A DNA stretch of 64,000 bases, taken from positions 2,320-66,319 of the forward strand of contig JAJQDE010000042.1 of NCBI GenBank assembly GCA_021202335.1, given 5' to 3'. Position numbers and translations under genes: made by a program. The notes under the pieces were generated by a model. That model searched no databases and was not told where the DNA came from. It saw only the letters and a program-made list of their open reading frames with translations. Positions 43,638 through 53,453 of the stretch are shown piece after piece. The stretch comes from Lachnospiraceae bacterium (GTDB lineage: Bacteria; Bacillota; Clostridia; Lachnospirales; Lachnospiraceae). How positions within the stretch are numbered: the first letter of the stretch is position 1; every line of letters starts with the position of its first letter.

Positions 43638-44292
43638 GTGCAGACAGTGTAAGCTTGAGGTGCTTGACGAGGCGGGGCAGTGCCCGCTGTGCCGCTGCGC
43701 GTTGGAGTACACGGCTCAGATGGAAAACGCATATCCGGATATCAGGATGCGCACGCGCAAGCTTGTGCTGGTTTCAAGGATTTATCTTTTTATTGCCATC
43801 GCAGCCGAGCTTGTGCTGACGGATATTACCCTGTTTCTCGGGTGGAGCTTTATGCTGTGCATTATATGCGCTATGGCGTTTTTTTACGGCTATATGGTAA
43901 TACGCTACGCGATACTTGGGAGAAGCGGCTACATCGCGAAAACCTTAGTGCTGATAGGATTGGCGCTTGCAATGCTTGTGGCGGCGGACTTTTTTGCGGG
44001 ATATAACGGCTGGTCGGTAAACTATGTGCTGCCGGCGGGGGTTTTGCTGATTGACGCGGGAATATTGGCGCTCATCATCATCAACAGGAAGAACTGGCAG
44101 AGCTATATTATGCCGGAGCTTTTTACGACGCTGTGCGGCGGGGGGCTGCTGCTTTTATATGTGTTCGGAGCGGTTACAAGCCCGGTGGTATCGCTGGCGG
44201 CGTTTAACGTGTCGCTGCTTCTTCTGCTTGGCACGGTGATTATCGGCGGCAGAAGGGCGAGAGTGGAGCTTAAGAGAAGATTTCATATATAA
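43630..44292 (+). CDS. Zinc-ribbon membrane protein (DUF6320-like)
   Basis: 220 residues. An N-terminal zinc-ribbon-like pair of Cys motifs (MSRCRQCKLEVLDEAGQCPLC: Cys4, Cys7, Cys18, Cys21) is followed by about six membrane helices. This fits the DUF6320 family, which often neighbours acetyltransferase-like genes in Lachnospiraceae (from memory). No enzymatic motif is seen. The overlap with the upstream gene suggests the two products work together. Confidence 0.75.
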   Translation: MSRCRQCKLEVLDEAGQCPLCRCALEYTAQMENAYPDIRMRTRKLVLVSRIYLFIAIAAELVLTDITLFLGWSFMLCIICAMAFFYGYMVIRYAILGRSGYIAKTLVLIGLALAMLVAADFFAGYNGWSVNYVLPAGVLLIDAGILALIIINRKNWQSYIMPELFTTLCGGGLLLLYVFGAVTSPVVSLAAFNVSLLLLLGTVIIGGRRARVELKRRFHI

Positions 44293-44474
44293 ATGTGCCG
44301 GTATAATGGTGCGCAAACCGAATTTGCTTTTTTTATGATTAAAAATGCACACTACAATCGGCATATTATTGACATAATGCCTATATAACCCGAGCTAATC
44401 AGTGCGAAAAATGTACAAATTTACCAATTGCGCTGTAAGGTCGGGAAGAATTTACATAAAGGGAGGAACTATAA
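44293..44474 (+). promoter_or_regulatory. Upstream region of the sugar-uptake operon
   Basis: An A/T-rich gap of 182 bases with a perfect TTGACA at 44369-44374. No well-spaced -10 follows (the nearest candidate, TAATCA at 44396, is 21 bases away). A promoter is expected here because the binding-protein gene begins a new operon, but its exact place is unresolved. Confidence 0.35.
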
Positions 44475-45878
44475 ATGAAAAAGAAATTATTATCATTAGT
44501 TCTTGTTGGCGCAATGTCAACAGCAATGCTTGCGGGCTGCGGTTCGTCGTCATCGTCAGATACGACATCGGCAGACACGACAGCATCTGACACAACATCA
44601 GCAGACACGGCGGCTGCAGATACGACAGCAGCGACCGACACGGCATCACAGGACACGGCGTCATCTGATGCAGCGGCTTCAGGCGACAATAAGCTGACAG
44701 TTTATGCATGGGATGCGAGCTTCAATATTCCGGCTTTGCAGGCTGCAGCGGACGACTACAAGGCAAACGTGGACGACACCTTTGAGCTTGAGATTATCGA
44801 GCAGTCGCAGTCGTCAGACGTTGAGAATGCGATTACGCTTGCAGGCTCGTCAGGCGATTACAGCCAGCTTCCTGACATCGTTCTTTTCCAGGATCATTAT
44901 TTCCAGCAGTATGTAAGCGATTACCCTGATGCATGGGTTTCAGTTGACGATGCGGATGTTGACTGGTCTGACTTCGGTGAAGAGAAGCTTTCTTATTCTA
45001 CGGTGGACGGCGTACATTACGGCTTCCCGGTAGATAACGGCACGGTTATTTTTGCATACAGAGTTGACGTACTTGAAGAGTGCGGCTACACCATCGACGA
45101 TATGACAGGCATCACATGGGATGACTTTATCGCAATCGGCGAGGAGGTTTACGCTCAGACAGGAAAGTACCTGCTTTCAATGGACGGCGACGGAAACGAT
45201 TTGATTTACATGATGCTTCAGGCAGAGGGCGGTTCACAGTTTAAGGACGGCGCGCCTTACATCACGGAAAATGAGGATTTGGTAAGAGTCTGCGAGAAGA
45301 TTGTTGAGATGGCTCAGAAGAACGTGCTTTATCTGGCAAACGACTGGTCTGACTATGTAGACCAGACAATCCTTGGCGACATGGTTGCAGGCGTTATGAA
45401 CGGAAACTGGATTATCCCTTCAATCGAGCAGGTTGAGGAGAACAGCGGTAAGTGGGAGATTACTTCAATGCCTACATTGGACGGCGGCGAGGGCTATGCG
45501 TCAAACGGCGGTTCTTCTCTTTACATTACGTCAAACTGCCAAAACACTGACCTTGCAAAGAAGTTCCTTGCATATACCTTCGGCGGCAGCACGGAAACCT
45601 ACGATGCAGCGCTCCGCGATGGCGGCGTAATCACATGCTGCATTTCAGCCGGCGAGTCAGACGTATATAACGAGGGCGTTGAGTATTTCAATGACACTCC
45701 GATTTATGCGCAGATTGTTGAGATGGGTTCTCATGTACAGACAATCGAGCAGAATGATGCTCACTATACGGCACGTACCTATATGGCAGCCGCTATCATG
45801 AACGCAGCACAGGGCGCAGATTTGATGACTGAGCTGGCAACGGCTGAGGAGAACTTGAACTTCGCAATGGGTAACTAA
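44475..45878 (+). CDS. Sugar ABC transporter substrate-binding lipoprotein
   Basis: 467 residues. A signal peptide with lipobox LAGC (Cys22) is followed by a Ser/Thr/Asp/Ala-rich flexible linker of about 45 residues (SADTTASDTTSADTAAADTT). The mature domain (LTVYAWDASFNIPALQAAAD ... VHYGFPVDNGTVIFAYRVDV ... GVMNGNWIIPSIEQ) is a family-1-type extracellular solute-binding protein. It captures an oligosaccharide outside the membrane for the two permeases downstream. With lacZ in the same operon, a beta-galactoside is the likely ligand (inference). Confidence 0.93.
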   Translation: MKKKLLSLVLVGAMSTAMLAGCGSSSSSDTTSADTTASDTTSADTAAADTTAATDTASQDTASSDAAASGDNKLTVYAWDASFNIPALQAAADDYKANVDDTFELEIIEQSQSSDVENAITLAGSSGDYSQLPDIVLFQDHYFQQYVSDYPDAWVSVDDADVDWSDFGEEKLSYSTVDGVHYGFPVDNGTVIFAYRVDVLEECGYTIDDMTGITWDDFIAIGEEVYAQTGKYLLSMDGDGNDLIYMMLQAEGGSQFKDGAPYITENEDLVRVCEKIVEMAQKNVLYLANDWSDYVDQTILGDMVAGVMNGNWIIPSIEQVEENSGKWEITSMPTLDGGEGYASNGGSSLYITSNCQNTDLAKKFLAYTFGGSTETYDAALRDGGVITCCISAGESDVYNEGVEYFNDTPIYAQIVEMGSHVQTIEQNDAHYTARTYMAAAIMNAAQGADLMTELATAEENLNFAMGN

Positions 45879-45915
45879 CTGATTACAGGCTGATTTATAA
45901 AGCTGTTTAAAATTA

Positions 45916-45945
45916 AAACGGGAGAGATTTCATGCTCTCCCGTTT
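45916..45945 (+). terminator. Hairpin between the binding-protein and permease genes
   Basis: AAACGGGAGAG (45916-45926) pairs perfectly with CTCTCCCGTTT (45935-45945) around an eight-base loop. Only three T end the stem, so termination is likely partial. Such hairpins commonly leave the binding protein mRNA more abundant than the permease mRNA. Confidence 0.6.
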
Positions 45946-45967
45946 GTGGTTAAAGGGGGCTTTGAAA

Positions 45968-46864
45968 TTGAGTAAAAAGAATACAAGCGTGGTGGCAAAG
46001 CAGCGCAGGGCGGGGTGGACTTATTTGGCGCCGGCGACGCTGCTGATTGCGATTATGAGCTTTTGGCCGATGATACAGGCGTTTCTGATGTCGTTAAAGA
46101 CCGGTTCGAGCGCAAACATGCAGTGGGCGGAACCGCTGTTTTACAATTATAAGAGAATACTCAGCGACAAGCTGTTTATACGTTCCGTGGGAAATACGTT
46201 TTTGTATCTGATTATTCAGGTTCCCATCATGCTCGTGCTTGCCATGCTCTTGGCGCAGATGCTTAACAATAAGGATTTAAAGTTCAAGGGTCTTTTCCGT
46301 ACCTGCGTATTTCTTCCGTGTGCGACCTCGCTTGTATCGTATTCCCTGATTTTCAAGTCCATGTTTGCCACAAACGGATTGGTCAATTCAGTCCTCTTAA
46401 ACTTAGGAATTATTGATACGAACATCAACTTTTTGGGAACGACGAGCACGGCGCGCGTGATTATCATTATTGCCCTCATATGGAGATGGACGGGGTACAA
46501 CATGGTGTTTTACCTCGCAGGGCTTCAGGGAATTGAATATTCCGTGTATGAGGCGGCAAAGATTGACGGAGCTAATTCATGGCAGACCTTTTGGAGAATT
46601 ACGGTGCCTCTTTTGAAGCCTACAATCGTTATGACGGGAGTTATGTCAATTAACGGTACGCTGCAGCTGTTTGATGAGTCCGTAAACCTCACAAGCGGCG
46701 GTCCCGCAAACTCTACGATTACGATGTCGCACTATATTTATCAAAATTCATTCGGCGATTTCGTCGCGAATTTCGGGTACGCGTCAGCAATGTCGTTTAT
46801 TGTATTTGTTATGGTTGCCGTGCTGTCGGCTATCAATATGAAAGTAGGTGATAAGCGTGACTAA
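45968..46864 (+). CDS. Sugar ABC transporter permease (MalF/UgpA type)
   Basis: About 298 residues with six membrane helices. The ATPase-docking EAA loop is EAAKIDGANSWQTFWRITVP. It forms the membrane channel with the next gene product. AAAGGGGG at 45952-45959 is eight bases before a TTG at 45968, which gives a basic N-terminus (LSKKNTSVVAKQRRAG). The upstream ATG at 45932 lies inside the hairpin and is less likely. Confidence 0.92.
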   Translation: MSKKNTSVVAKQRRAGWTYLAPATLLIAIMSFWPMIQAFLMSLKTGSSANMQWAEPLFYNYKRILSDKLFIRSVGNTFLYLIIQVPIMLVLAMLLAQMLNNKDLKFKGLFRTCVFLPCATSLVSYSLIFKSMFATNGLVNSVLLNLGIIDTNINFLGTTSTARVIIIIALIWRWTGYNMVFYLAGLQGIEYSVYEAAKIDGANSWQTFWRITVPLLKPTIVMTGVMSINGTLQLFDESVNLTSGGPANSTITMSHYIYQNSFGDFVANFGYASAMSFIVFVMVAVLSAINMKVGDKRD

Positions 46865-47687
46865 AAAGGGACGTTCAAATATTCAAAGAAGACTGATACC
46901 GACCTACATATTTTTGACAATTGTGTCATTGATTTCCGTTTTTCCGTTCTACTGGATGATTACGGCTGCGACGAACACGTCCGTGGAGGTGGCAAGAGGA
47001 AAAATAGTATTCGGAACGCATCTGATTGAGAACTTTACAAACCTTTTGACACAGCAGCCCAACCTTTGGAACGCGCTCAAAAATTCATTTGTGTACGCGG
47101 GCGTGCAGACGATTGTCGCTTTGCTTATCTGTTCACTTGCGGGCTATGGCTTTGAGCTTTATCATGATAAGTATAAGGATAAGCTTTTCTCCGTTCTTTT
47201 GCTGGCGATGATGGTGCCGCAGGTTGCGACCATGATTCCGCTGTTTAAGATGGTGTCAAAGCTGAAGCTTCTGAATACCGTGTGGGCGTTTATACTTCCC
47301 TCGATTTCGACGCCGTTTTTGATTATGATGTTCCGCCAAAATTCGAGGAATTTTCCCACGGACATTATGGAGGCGGCGCGTATCGACGGCTTGAGCGAGT
47401 TTAAGATTTTCTTCAAGATGTATATGCCTGTCATGAAGGCAACATATGCGGCAGCGGCAGTTATCACATTCATGAACGCGTGGAACGCTTATCTGTGGCC
47501 GAAGGTTGTAATGAGCGACAATCGTGCATACACGATGCCGATGCTGATTGCAAATCTGGCAAACGGCTATTCCGTTGACTACGGTGTTCTGATGCTTGCG
47601 GTGCTGTTCTGCTCCTGCCCGACAATGATTATTTTCTTTATATTGCAGAAGCAGTTTGCAGAGGGTATTACCGGTGCGGTAAAATAA
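46857..47687 (+). CDS. Sugar ABC transporter permease (MalG type)
   Basis: About 276 residues with six membrane helices. The EAA motif is EAARIDGLSEFKIFFKMYMP. It is the second half of the permease. The GTG at 46857 follows TAGGTGATAAGC and overlaps the previous gene by 8 bases; an upstream GTG at 46848 is possible. No ATP-binding subunit is encoded nearby, so a shared MsmK-like ATPase elsewhere is expected. Confidence 0.93.
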   Translation: MTKKGRSNIQRRLIPTYIFLTIVSLISVFPFYWMITAATNTSVEVARGKIVFGTHLIENFTNLLTQQPNLWNALKNSFVYAGVQTIVALLICSLAGYGFELYHDKYKDKLFSVLLLAMMVPQVATMIPLFKMVSKLKLLNTVWAFILPSISTPFLIMMFRQNSRNFPTDIMEAARIDGLSEFKIFFKMYMPVMKATYAAAAVITFMNAWNAYLWPKVVMSDNRAYTMPMLIANLANGYSVDYGVLMLAVLFCSCPTMIIFFILQKQFAEGITGAVK

Positions 47688-47708
47688 AATATAATATGAG
47701 GATAAGTT

Positions 47709-50700
47709 ATGTTTAATTATGAAAAGGTGAAAAATCCGACATTTTTTAAGGAGAATGTGCTTCTGGCACATTCCGCACACATGACTTATGCGGGTAAGGG
47801 TGAGCTGTTTTCAAAAAACAGCTCACTTGTTACCTTATTGGACGGTGTGTGGAAGTTTGCATATGCGCCAAATTACGGTTCGGCAATAAAGGGCTTTGAA
47901 GCGTCTGACTATGACTGTACGGGCTGGGCGGACATCCGCGTTCCCGCGCATATTCAGATGGAGGGGTATGACGCTCCGCAGTATGTCAACACGCAGTATC
48001 CGTGGGACGGGCGCGAACAGGTATCGCCCGGGGAGATACCCGAGCGGTTTAACCCTGTCGCAAGCTATGTGAAATATTTCACAATTCCCGAGAGCATGAA
48101 GGGAATGGAAATACACGTTAATTTCAAGGGCGTGGAGAGCGGAATGGCGCTTTGGCTGAACGGGGCGTATGTGGGTTACAGCGAGGACAGCTTTACGCCG
48201 TCCGAATTTGACATTACCCCGTATATCAAAGATGGTGAAAACAAGCTTGCAGTGCAGGTGTTTAAATGGACATCCTCAAGCTGGTGCGAGGATCAGGATT
48301 TCTTTAGGTTTTCCGGAATATACCGGAGCGTGGAGCTGCGCGCCATACCCAAAACGCATGTCAGCGATATTTTTGTAAAGACGCTGTTTGACGGCGATGA
48401 TTACAGCCGGGCGACGCTTCGGGCGGCGCTTAAGGTCAGGGGCGCGGGCAGCCTGAAAATAACGCTGTCGGATAAGGGACGTGTGCTGTTTGAGCGTACC
48501 GTGGAGGCGGCAGAGGAGCTGATTGTGGAGGAGGAGATTGTTTCCCCCGCGCTTTGGAGCGCAGAGTCGCCCTATCTTTATGAGCTGGAGCTTGAGGCTT
48601 ATGACAGCGAGGGGAGAGTGACGGAATATATTCCGCAGAGCGTGGGCTTTCGCAGGTTTGAGCTGAAAAATAACCGTATGCTCATCAATGGAAAACGCAT
48701 TGTGTTTAAGGGCGTAAACCGCCATGAATTCAGCGCTGTTTCGGGAAGAGCCGTTTCAGGGGAGGAGCTTGAGCAGGATATCATCACGATGAAGCGCAAC
48801 AATATCAACGCAATCCGCACCTGCCATTATCCGGACGACACGGCGGTATATGACTTGTGCGACCGCTACGGGCTGTATATGATTGCGGAAAACAATTTGG
48901 AAACGCATGGAACATGGGATGCATATTTCAAGGAAAAGAGGGACGGGGACTTTATTCTTCCCGATGGAAAGCCTGAGTGGCGTGACATGCTGCTTGACCG
49001 CATAAATTCGTGCTTTCAAAGGGATAAAAACCATCCCGCGATTGTGATTTGGTCCGTGGGCAACGAATCCTACGGCGGCAAAACCATATATGAGATGTCC
49101 GAGCTGTTCCGCAGCCTTGACGACACAAGGCTTGTCCACTACGAGGGCGTTTTTCACGACAGAAGGTATAATGACACCTCTGATATGGAGAGCCGCATGT
49201 ACGCAAAGGCGTCGGAGATTGAGGAGTATCTGAAGGAGAAGGATGCAAAGCCGTTTATAAGCTGCGAGTATACGCACGCGATGGGAAATTCATGCGGCGC
49301 AATGCACAAATATACGGAGCTTGCGGATAAGGAAAATTCGGGTTATCAGGGCGGATTTATATGGGATTATATCGACCAGTCAATCTATAAAAAGGACCGC
49401 TACGGTAAATGGTTCCAGGCATACGGCGGCGACTTTGGCGACCGACCGACTGATTACAATTTCAGTGGAAACGGCATTGCCTACGGCGGAAGCCGCGACG
49501 AATCGCCGAAGATGCAGGAGGTAAAATTTAATTATCAGAATATTGCAGTCACAATCGGAAGCAGTGATTTTGAGGTGTGGAACAAAAACCTCTTTGTGTC
49601 AACGGCTGATTTTGCGTGTGTGGCGCTTCTTGCAAGGGAGGGCGTTGTTGTGGAACAAAAGGAGCTTGAGGGCATCGACGTGGAGCCGGAGCAGAGAAAG
49701 CGTTTCCAGTTACCGTTTGAAGCTCCGCAAATCAGCGGAGAGTATGTGCTGACAGTTTCCTTCAGGCTGAAGGAGGATACGCTGTGGGCAAAGCAAGGTC
49801 ATGAAACGGCATTTGGTCAGGCAGTGATTGCAAGGCACAGGGAGAGCAAAAAGCCCGAAAACAAGCCATTTACCGTATATTACGGCGTCAACAACATCGG
49901 CGTGCGCGGAGCGGAATTTGACGTGCTCTTTTCAGAGCTGAACGGAGGGCTTGCTTCGTACAGATATGCGGGCAGGGAGCTTATTGAGGAAATACCGAAG
50001 CCGAATTTTTGGCGAGCTCCGACGGACAACGACATGGGAAACGATATGTGCGTCCGTCAGGGACAGTGGAAGCTTGCAAGCCTTTATGTTACGCATAAGG
50101 GTGCGGGGATTGAAAAGCAGGGAAGAACGGGCGATACGATATATGAAAATCCCGTGGTGCATGAGGAGAAGGATTTTGTGAGCGTGTGCTTTTACTATAA
50201 GCTGCCGACATCTCCCGCAGCCGAATGTCAGTTGGAATATAGGGTTTACGGCGACGGGAGCATCCGGACGACACTTTCTCATGAGCCTGTCACGGGACTT
50301 TCCGATATGCCTGAGTTTGGGGTGATATTTAAATTTAACGCGGACTATGACCGCGTGGAGTGGTATGGAAACGGCCCTGCGGAAACCTACGAGGACAGGA
50401 AAAAGGGCGCGAAGTTGGGTATATACAGGAATATGGTTTCCGACAACATGGCGGCGTACATGGTTCCGCAGGAGTGCGGCAACAAGACGGATGTGCGTTG
50501 GGCAAAAATTACGGATATGAAGGGCAGGGGAATATTGTTTGAGGCGGACGACGCTGCCGTTAATTTCTCGGCGCTTCCTTATACTCCGCATGAAATGGAA
50601 AATGCAAAGCACCCGTATGAGCTTCCGCAGGTGCATTACACGGTAGTGCGGGTGTCAAAGCAGCAGATGGGTGTGGGCGGCGACGACAGCTGGGGCGCGC

Positions 50701-50771
50701 CCGTGCATGAGGAATACCATATTAGGACAGACAAAAAATTGGAATTCAGCTTTAAATTCAGGGGCATTTGA
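47709..50771 (+). CDS. lacZ: Beta-galactosidase, glycoside hydrolase family 2
   Basis: 1020 residues, the length of classical LacZ. An N-terminal sugar-binding domain (VPAHIQMEGYDAPQYVNTQY, PWDG) is followed by the immunoglobulin-like and TIM-barrel domains and a C-terminal Bgal_small_N-type domain (RAPTDNDMGNDM). Catalytic acid/base Glu453 lies in WSVGNESYGG and nucleophile Glu520 in ISCEYTHAMGNS. No signal peptide is seen, so it acts in the cytoplasm on lactose or related galactosides imported by the ABC system upstream. Confidence 0.95.
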   Translation: MFNYEKVKNPTFFKENVLLAHSAHMTYAGKGELFSKNSSLVTLLDGVWKFAYAPNYGSAIKGFEASDYDCTGWADIRVPAHIQMEGYDAPQYVNTQYPWDGREQVSPGEIPERFNPVASYVKYFTIPESMKGMEIHVNFKGVESGMALWLNGAYVGYSEDSFTPSEFDITPYIKDGENKLAVQVFKWTSSSWCEDQDFFRFSGIYRSVELRAIPKTHVSDIFVKTLFDGDDYSRATLRAALKVRGAGSLKITLSDKGRVLFERTVEAAEELIVEEEIVSPALWSAESPYLYELELEAYDSEGRVTEYIPQSVGFRRFELKNNRMLINGKRIVFKGVNRHEFSAVSGRAVSGEELEQDIITMKRNNINAIRTCHYPDDTAVYDLCDRYGLYMIAENNLETHGTWDAYFKEKRDGDFILPDGKPEWRDMLLDRINSCFQRDKNHPAIVIWSVGNESYGGKTIYEMSELFRSLDDTRLVHYEGVFHDRRYNDTSDMESRMYAKASEIEEYLKEKDAKPFISCEYTHAMGNSCGAMHKYTELADKENSGYQGGFIWDYIDQSIYKKDRYGKWFQAYGGDFGDRPTDYNFSGNGIAYGGSRDESPKMQEVKFNYQNIAVTIGSSDFEVWNKNLFVSTADFACVALLAREGVVVEQKELEGIDVEPEQRKRFQLPFEAPQISGEYVLTVSFRLKEDTLWAKQGHETAFGQAVIARHRESKKPENKPFTVYYGVNNIGVRGAEFDVLFSELNGGLASYRYAGRELIEEIPKPNFWRAPTDNDMGNDMCVRQGQWKLASLYVTHKGAGIEKQGRTGDTIYENPVVHEEKDFVSVCFYYKLPTSPAAECQLEYRVYGDGSIRTTLSHEPVTGLSDMPEFGVIFKFNADYDRVEWYGNGPAETYEDRKKGAKLGIYRNMVSDNMAAYMVPQECGNKTDVRWAKITDMKGRGILFEADDAAVNFSALPYTPHEMENAKHPYELPQVHYTVVRVSKQQMGVGGDDSWGAPVHEEYHIRTDKKLEFSFKFRGI

Positions 50772-50785
50772 CAAAGACACATTCC

Positions 50786-52657
50786 TTATTTCTTTATGGA
50801 GATAAAATAAATAAGAAGCATGGATGCAATCAGGACAACGCAGGAGCCGGCAAGGTTAAGCGAAAAAATGCCGGACAGGTCAATGATATCGGACCAGCCT
50901 GAAATGGTGATGACTGCAAGAAGAATGCCTACTATTCCCTCGCCGGCAATCAGCCCCGAGCAGAACAGAATACCGCCGGGTGTCTGTGCGCCGCTGTTTT
51001 TCTTATCTGCAAGGAAGCGTATCGAGCCGCCAAGCATGATTGCCGCGCTAAGCTCAAACGGCAGATAAAGCCCGATTGCCACGGGAAGGACGGGAACGCC
51101 GAGCGATTCCACGGCAAGCGCGATGAATACGCCGATAAACACAAGCGTCCACGGCAGATTTCCGTCCATGATGCCCTCTATGATAAGCTTCATGAGTGTC
51201 GCCTGCGGCGCGGAAAGCTCTGCCGAGCCAAAGCCCCACGCCCTGTCTAAAAGGATAAGCACAACGCCGATAGTCAGCGAGGAGAAAAATACGCCTATAA
51301 GCTCGCCAATCTGCTGCTTTTTCGGCGTAGCGCCCAACAGATATCCCGTCTTTAAATCCTGCGATGTGTCGCCTGCCATTGCCGCGATGATACAGATAAC
51401 GGAGCCTATGGCAATCGCGCCCTTCATGCCGTGCGCCCCGGTATCGCCCGTTAGCTTCAGAATAAGCGTGGTGAATAAGAGCGTCGCAATAGCCATGCCT
51501 GATACTGGGTTGTTGCTGCTGCCGACAAGACCTACCATGCGCGAGGAAACAGCGGCAAAGAAAAATCCGAAAAGCACAATCATAACCGCGCCCAAAAGCG
51601 TGACCGGAATGGGAGGCAGCAGCCATATGATAACAGTCATGATGAGCACGCCTGTAAGGATTGTGCGCATGGACAAATCGCGCTGCGGGTCATTTGAGCC
51701 GTCAGCGCTTCCCTGAGCCGCCTGCTTTACTGTGGCGATAAAGGTTTTTACTATGAGAGGGAGGGACTTGAGCAGACTGATGATGCCGCCCGCAGCCACT
51801 GCGCCGGCTCCGATATAACGGATGTAGCTGCTCCATATTGCGGATGCGCCGCCCTCGGCGTACAATTCCGCAATCGGGGCATTGCCGGGGTAGAGCGTGA
51901 GCGTTTCCCCAAAGGTGTTGATCATGGGAATAAGCGCCAGCCAGCCGATGATGCCGCCCGCAAACATGTAGGAAGCAATTTTTGCACCACAGATATATCC
52001 CACGCCCAAAAGCGCGGGATATATTTCCGTGGAGGCTTCGGTTTTGAGGGCATTTAATTTCAGGGTGATATATGAGGGAACAAGCTTGAACCCGTCCGTT
52101 ATCAGCTTTATCAGCGCGGAAACGCCCATGCCGGAGAAAACCAAAAGCGCACCCTCGCCGCCCTTTTCTCCCGCGCGCAGCACCTCGGCGCACGCTTTTC
52201 CCTCGGGATAGGGCAGCGTGTCATTCTCCCTGACAATCAGCGCGCTTCGAAGCGGCACCATAAAGAGCACGCCCAAAATACCGCCGCAGAGAGATATTAG
52301 CGCAATGGTAATCAGGCTTGGCGTGTCAATCACATCCTGCGCCGCCCACAAAAAAAGCACGGGAATTGTAAAGATTGCGCCTGCCGCAAGCGATTCGCCC
52401 GCCGAGCCGATGGTCTGCACCATATTGCTTTCGAGGAGTGAATCCCGCCGCATGATAACGCGGATGACGCCCATTGATACGACGGCGGCGGGGATGGAGG
52501 CGGAGATGGTCATGCCGACCCTAAGCCCTAAATATGCGTTTGCCGCTCCAAATACAACGGCAAGAAGGACGCCGGTTATAATTGCCGTGGGCGTCAGCTC
52601 TGCCGCTTTTTGACGTGTGTCTTGTTTGCCGTGGTGCGAAAAATTTTTCCTGCTCAT
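50786..52657 (-). CDS. OPT family oligopeptide transporter
   Basis: 623 residues with about 15 hydrophobic segments. Family motifs include LTPTAIITGVLLAVVFGAAN, AYLGLRVGMTISASIPAAVV, and GSAGESLAAGAIFTIP. The OPT family takes up peptides or metal chelates by proton symport. This gene is on the opposite strand and converges with lacZ, with only 14 bases between the stop codons and no clear terminator there. An AAGGCGG ribosome site lies before the ATG on the minus strand. Confidence 0.93.
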   Translation of the reverse strand: MSRKNFSHHGKQDTRQKAAELTPTAIITGVLLAVVFGAANAYLGLRVGMTISASIPAAVVSMGVIRVIMRRDSLLESNMVQTIGSAGESLAAGAIFTIPVLFLWAAQDVIDTPSLITIALISLCGGILGVLFMVPLRSALIVRENDTLPYPEGKACAEVLRAGEKGGEGALLVFSGMGVSALIKLITDGFKLVPSYITLKLNALKTEASTEIYPALLGVGYICGAKIASYMFAGGIIGWLALIPMINTFGETLTLYPGNAPIAELYAEGGASAIWSSYIRYIGAGAVAAGGIISLLKSLPLIVKTFIATVKQAAQGSADGSNDPQRDLSMRTILTGVLIMTVIIWLLPPIPVTLLGAVMIVLFGFFFAAVSSRMVGLVGSSNNPVSGMAIATLLFTTLILKLTGDTGAHGMKGAIAIGSVICIIAAMAGDTSQDLKTGYLLGATPKKQQIGELIGVFFSSLTIGVVLILLDRAWGFGSAELSAPQATLMKLIIEGIMDGNLPWTLVFIGVFIALAVESLGVPVLPVAIGLYLPFELSAAIMLGGSIRFLADKKNSGAQTPGGILFCSGLIAGEGIVGILLAVITISGWSDIIDLSGIFSLNLAGSCVVLIASMLLIYFISIKK

Positions 52658-52722
52658 AATCAGCCGCCTTTTTGATGCTTTTTATATGAGTGTTTCCAAT
52701 ACGGCATCTTTTATACCAAATG

Positions 52723-52754
52723 CAGCGCAATTTTGCCTGCGCAATTTTGCGCTG
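52723..52754 (-). terminator. Hairpin downstream of the small membrane protein gene
   Basis: CAGCGCAA (52723-52730) pairs with TTGCGCTG (52747-52754), and TTGC/GCAA forms an inner stem around CTGC. On the minus strand a T-rich stretch follows. It fits a terminator for the 52780-53268 gene, upstream of the OPT gene. Confidence 0.5.
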
Positions 52755-52779
52755 TGTAGTCTTGGACGGGTAAAAAATT

Positions 52780-53268
52780 TTACTCCGCGCTGTAATTTAC
52801 GCACTGATAGTTTCCGACAAGGAATTTGCATACGGCAATGATGGGAAACAGACCTGACAGGAAGCCGATTACCATTGTGTCCTGCTCGGATTTGTACTCG
52901 AGCCTTGCGTACAGCCTTGTGTAGCAGGTGCCGAGGCATATGATAAAAAGAGCAAAGCAGCAGAGATTACCGATTATCGGAACAAACATAAGAACAAGAG
53001 CTATCGCCCACCAAAATCTGAAAACGGCGGCGGGGACGACAAACGAACCGAAAAACATAATGCTCTCATCGCCGTTTAAGGCAGCATCCGCGACAGCGTA
53101 CAGATTACCGCCAGGAACCCACGCCAGCCACGGCTTGTCATAGCCTAAAGCCTTGAGCGCCTTCATATGCGAAACAGAGCTGAGTACATAAAATACCGCT
53201 ACGGCAAGCAGCGTAAGAATCGCAAAGAAGCCCGCTACTGCCAAAATTGCCAATACACTTGAATTCAT
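52780..53268 (-). CDS. Small four-helix membrane protein, unknown function
   Basis: 162 residues. Four or so hydrophobic segments: about residues 5-27, a WLAWVPGGNLYAVADA stretch, 68-100, and a last one near 140-155. No known catalytic motif was recognised. The ATG at 53268 is preceded by GGAGGATATTTT, so the longer open frame upstream (to 53403) is not used. It is divergent from csoR; a copper link is only a possibility. Confidence 0.75.
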   Translation of the reverse strand: MNSSVLAILAVAGFFAILTLLAVAVFYVLSSVSHMKALKALGYDKPWLAWVPGGNLYAVADAALNGDESIMFFGSFVVPAAVFRFWWAIALVLMFVPIIGNLCCFALFIICLGTCYTRLYARLEYKSEQDTMVIGFLSGLFPIIAVCKFLVGNYQCVNYSAE

Positions 53269-53382
53269 AAAATATCCTCCATATAAATTAATTGTAAATA
53301 ATATAATGATTGAAACGACTTGAAGCCGGCAGCCGAACATCTGTGCCAGTATATGACATATTTTCCGGGGCGTCAATAGAAC

Positions 53383-53398
53383 CGGTACCAAAGTACCG
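53383..53398. promoter_or_regulatory. Inverted repeat in the csoR divergent region
   Basis: CGGTAC-CAAA-GTACCG is a perfect six-base inverted repeat between the minus-strand membrane protein gene and csoR. It could be an operator or the hairpin of a weak terminator; no further support is seen. Confidence 0.3.
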
Positions 53399-53453
53399 AG
53401 CAAAAAATTTTATGCCGCTTTTAGCAGTTAAAAAAATAATAGGGCATATTATA

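Noticed and set aside
44369-44401. TTGACA with TAATCA as promoter of the sugar operon
   Set aside because: The 21-base spacer is too long, so no definite promoter is called.
49932-50636. 234-residue open frame on the minus strand
   Set aside because: It is antisense to lacZ with atypical composition.
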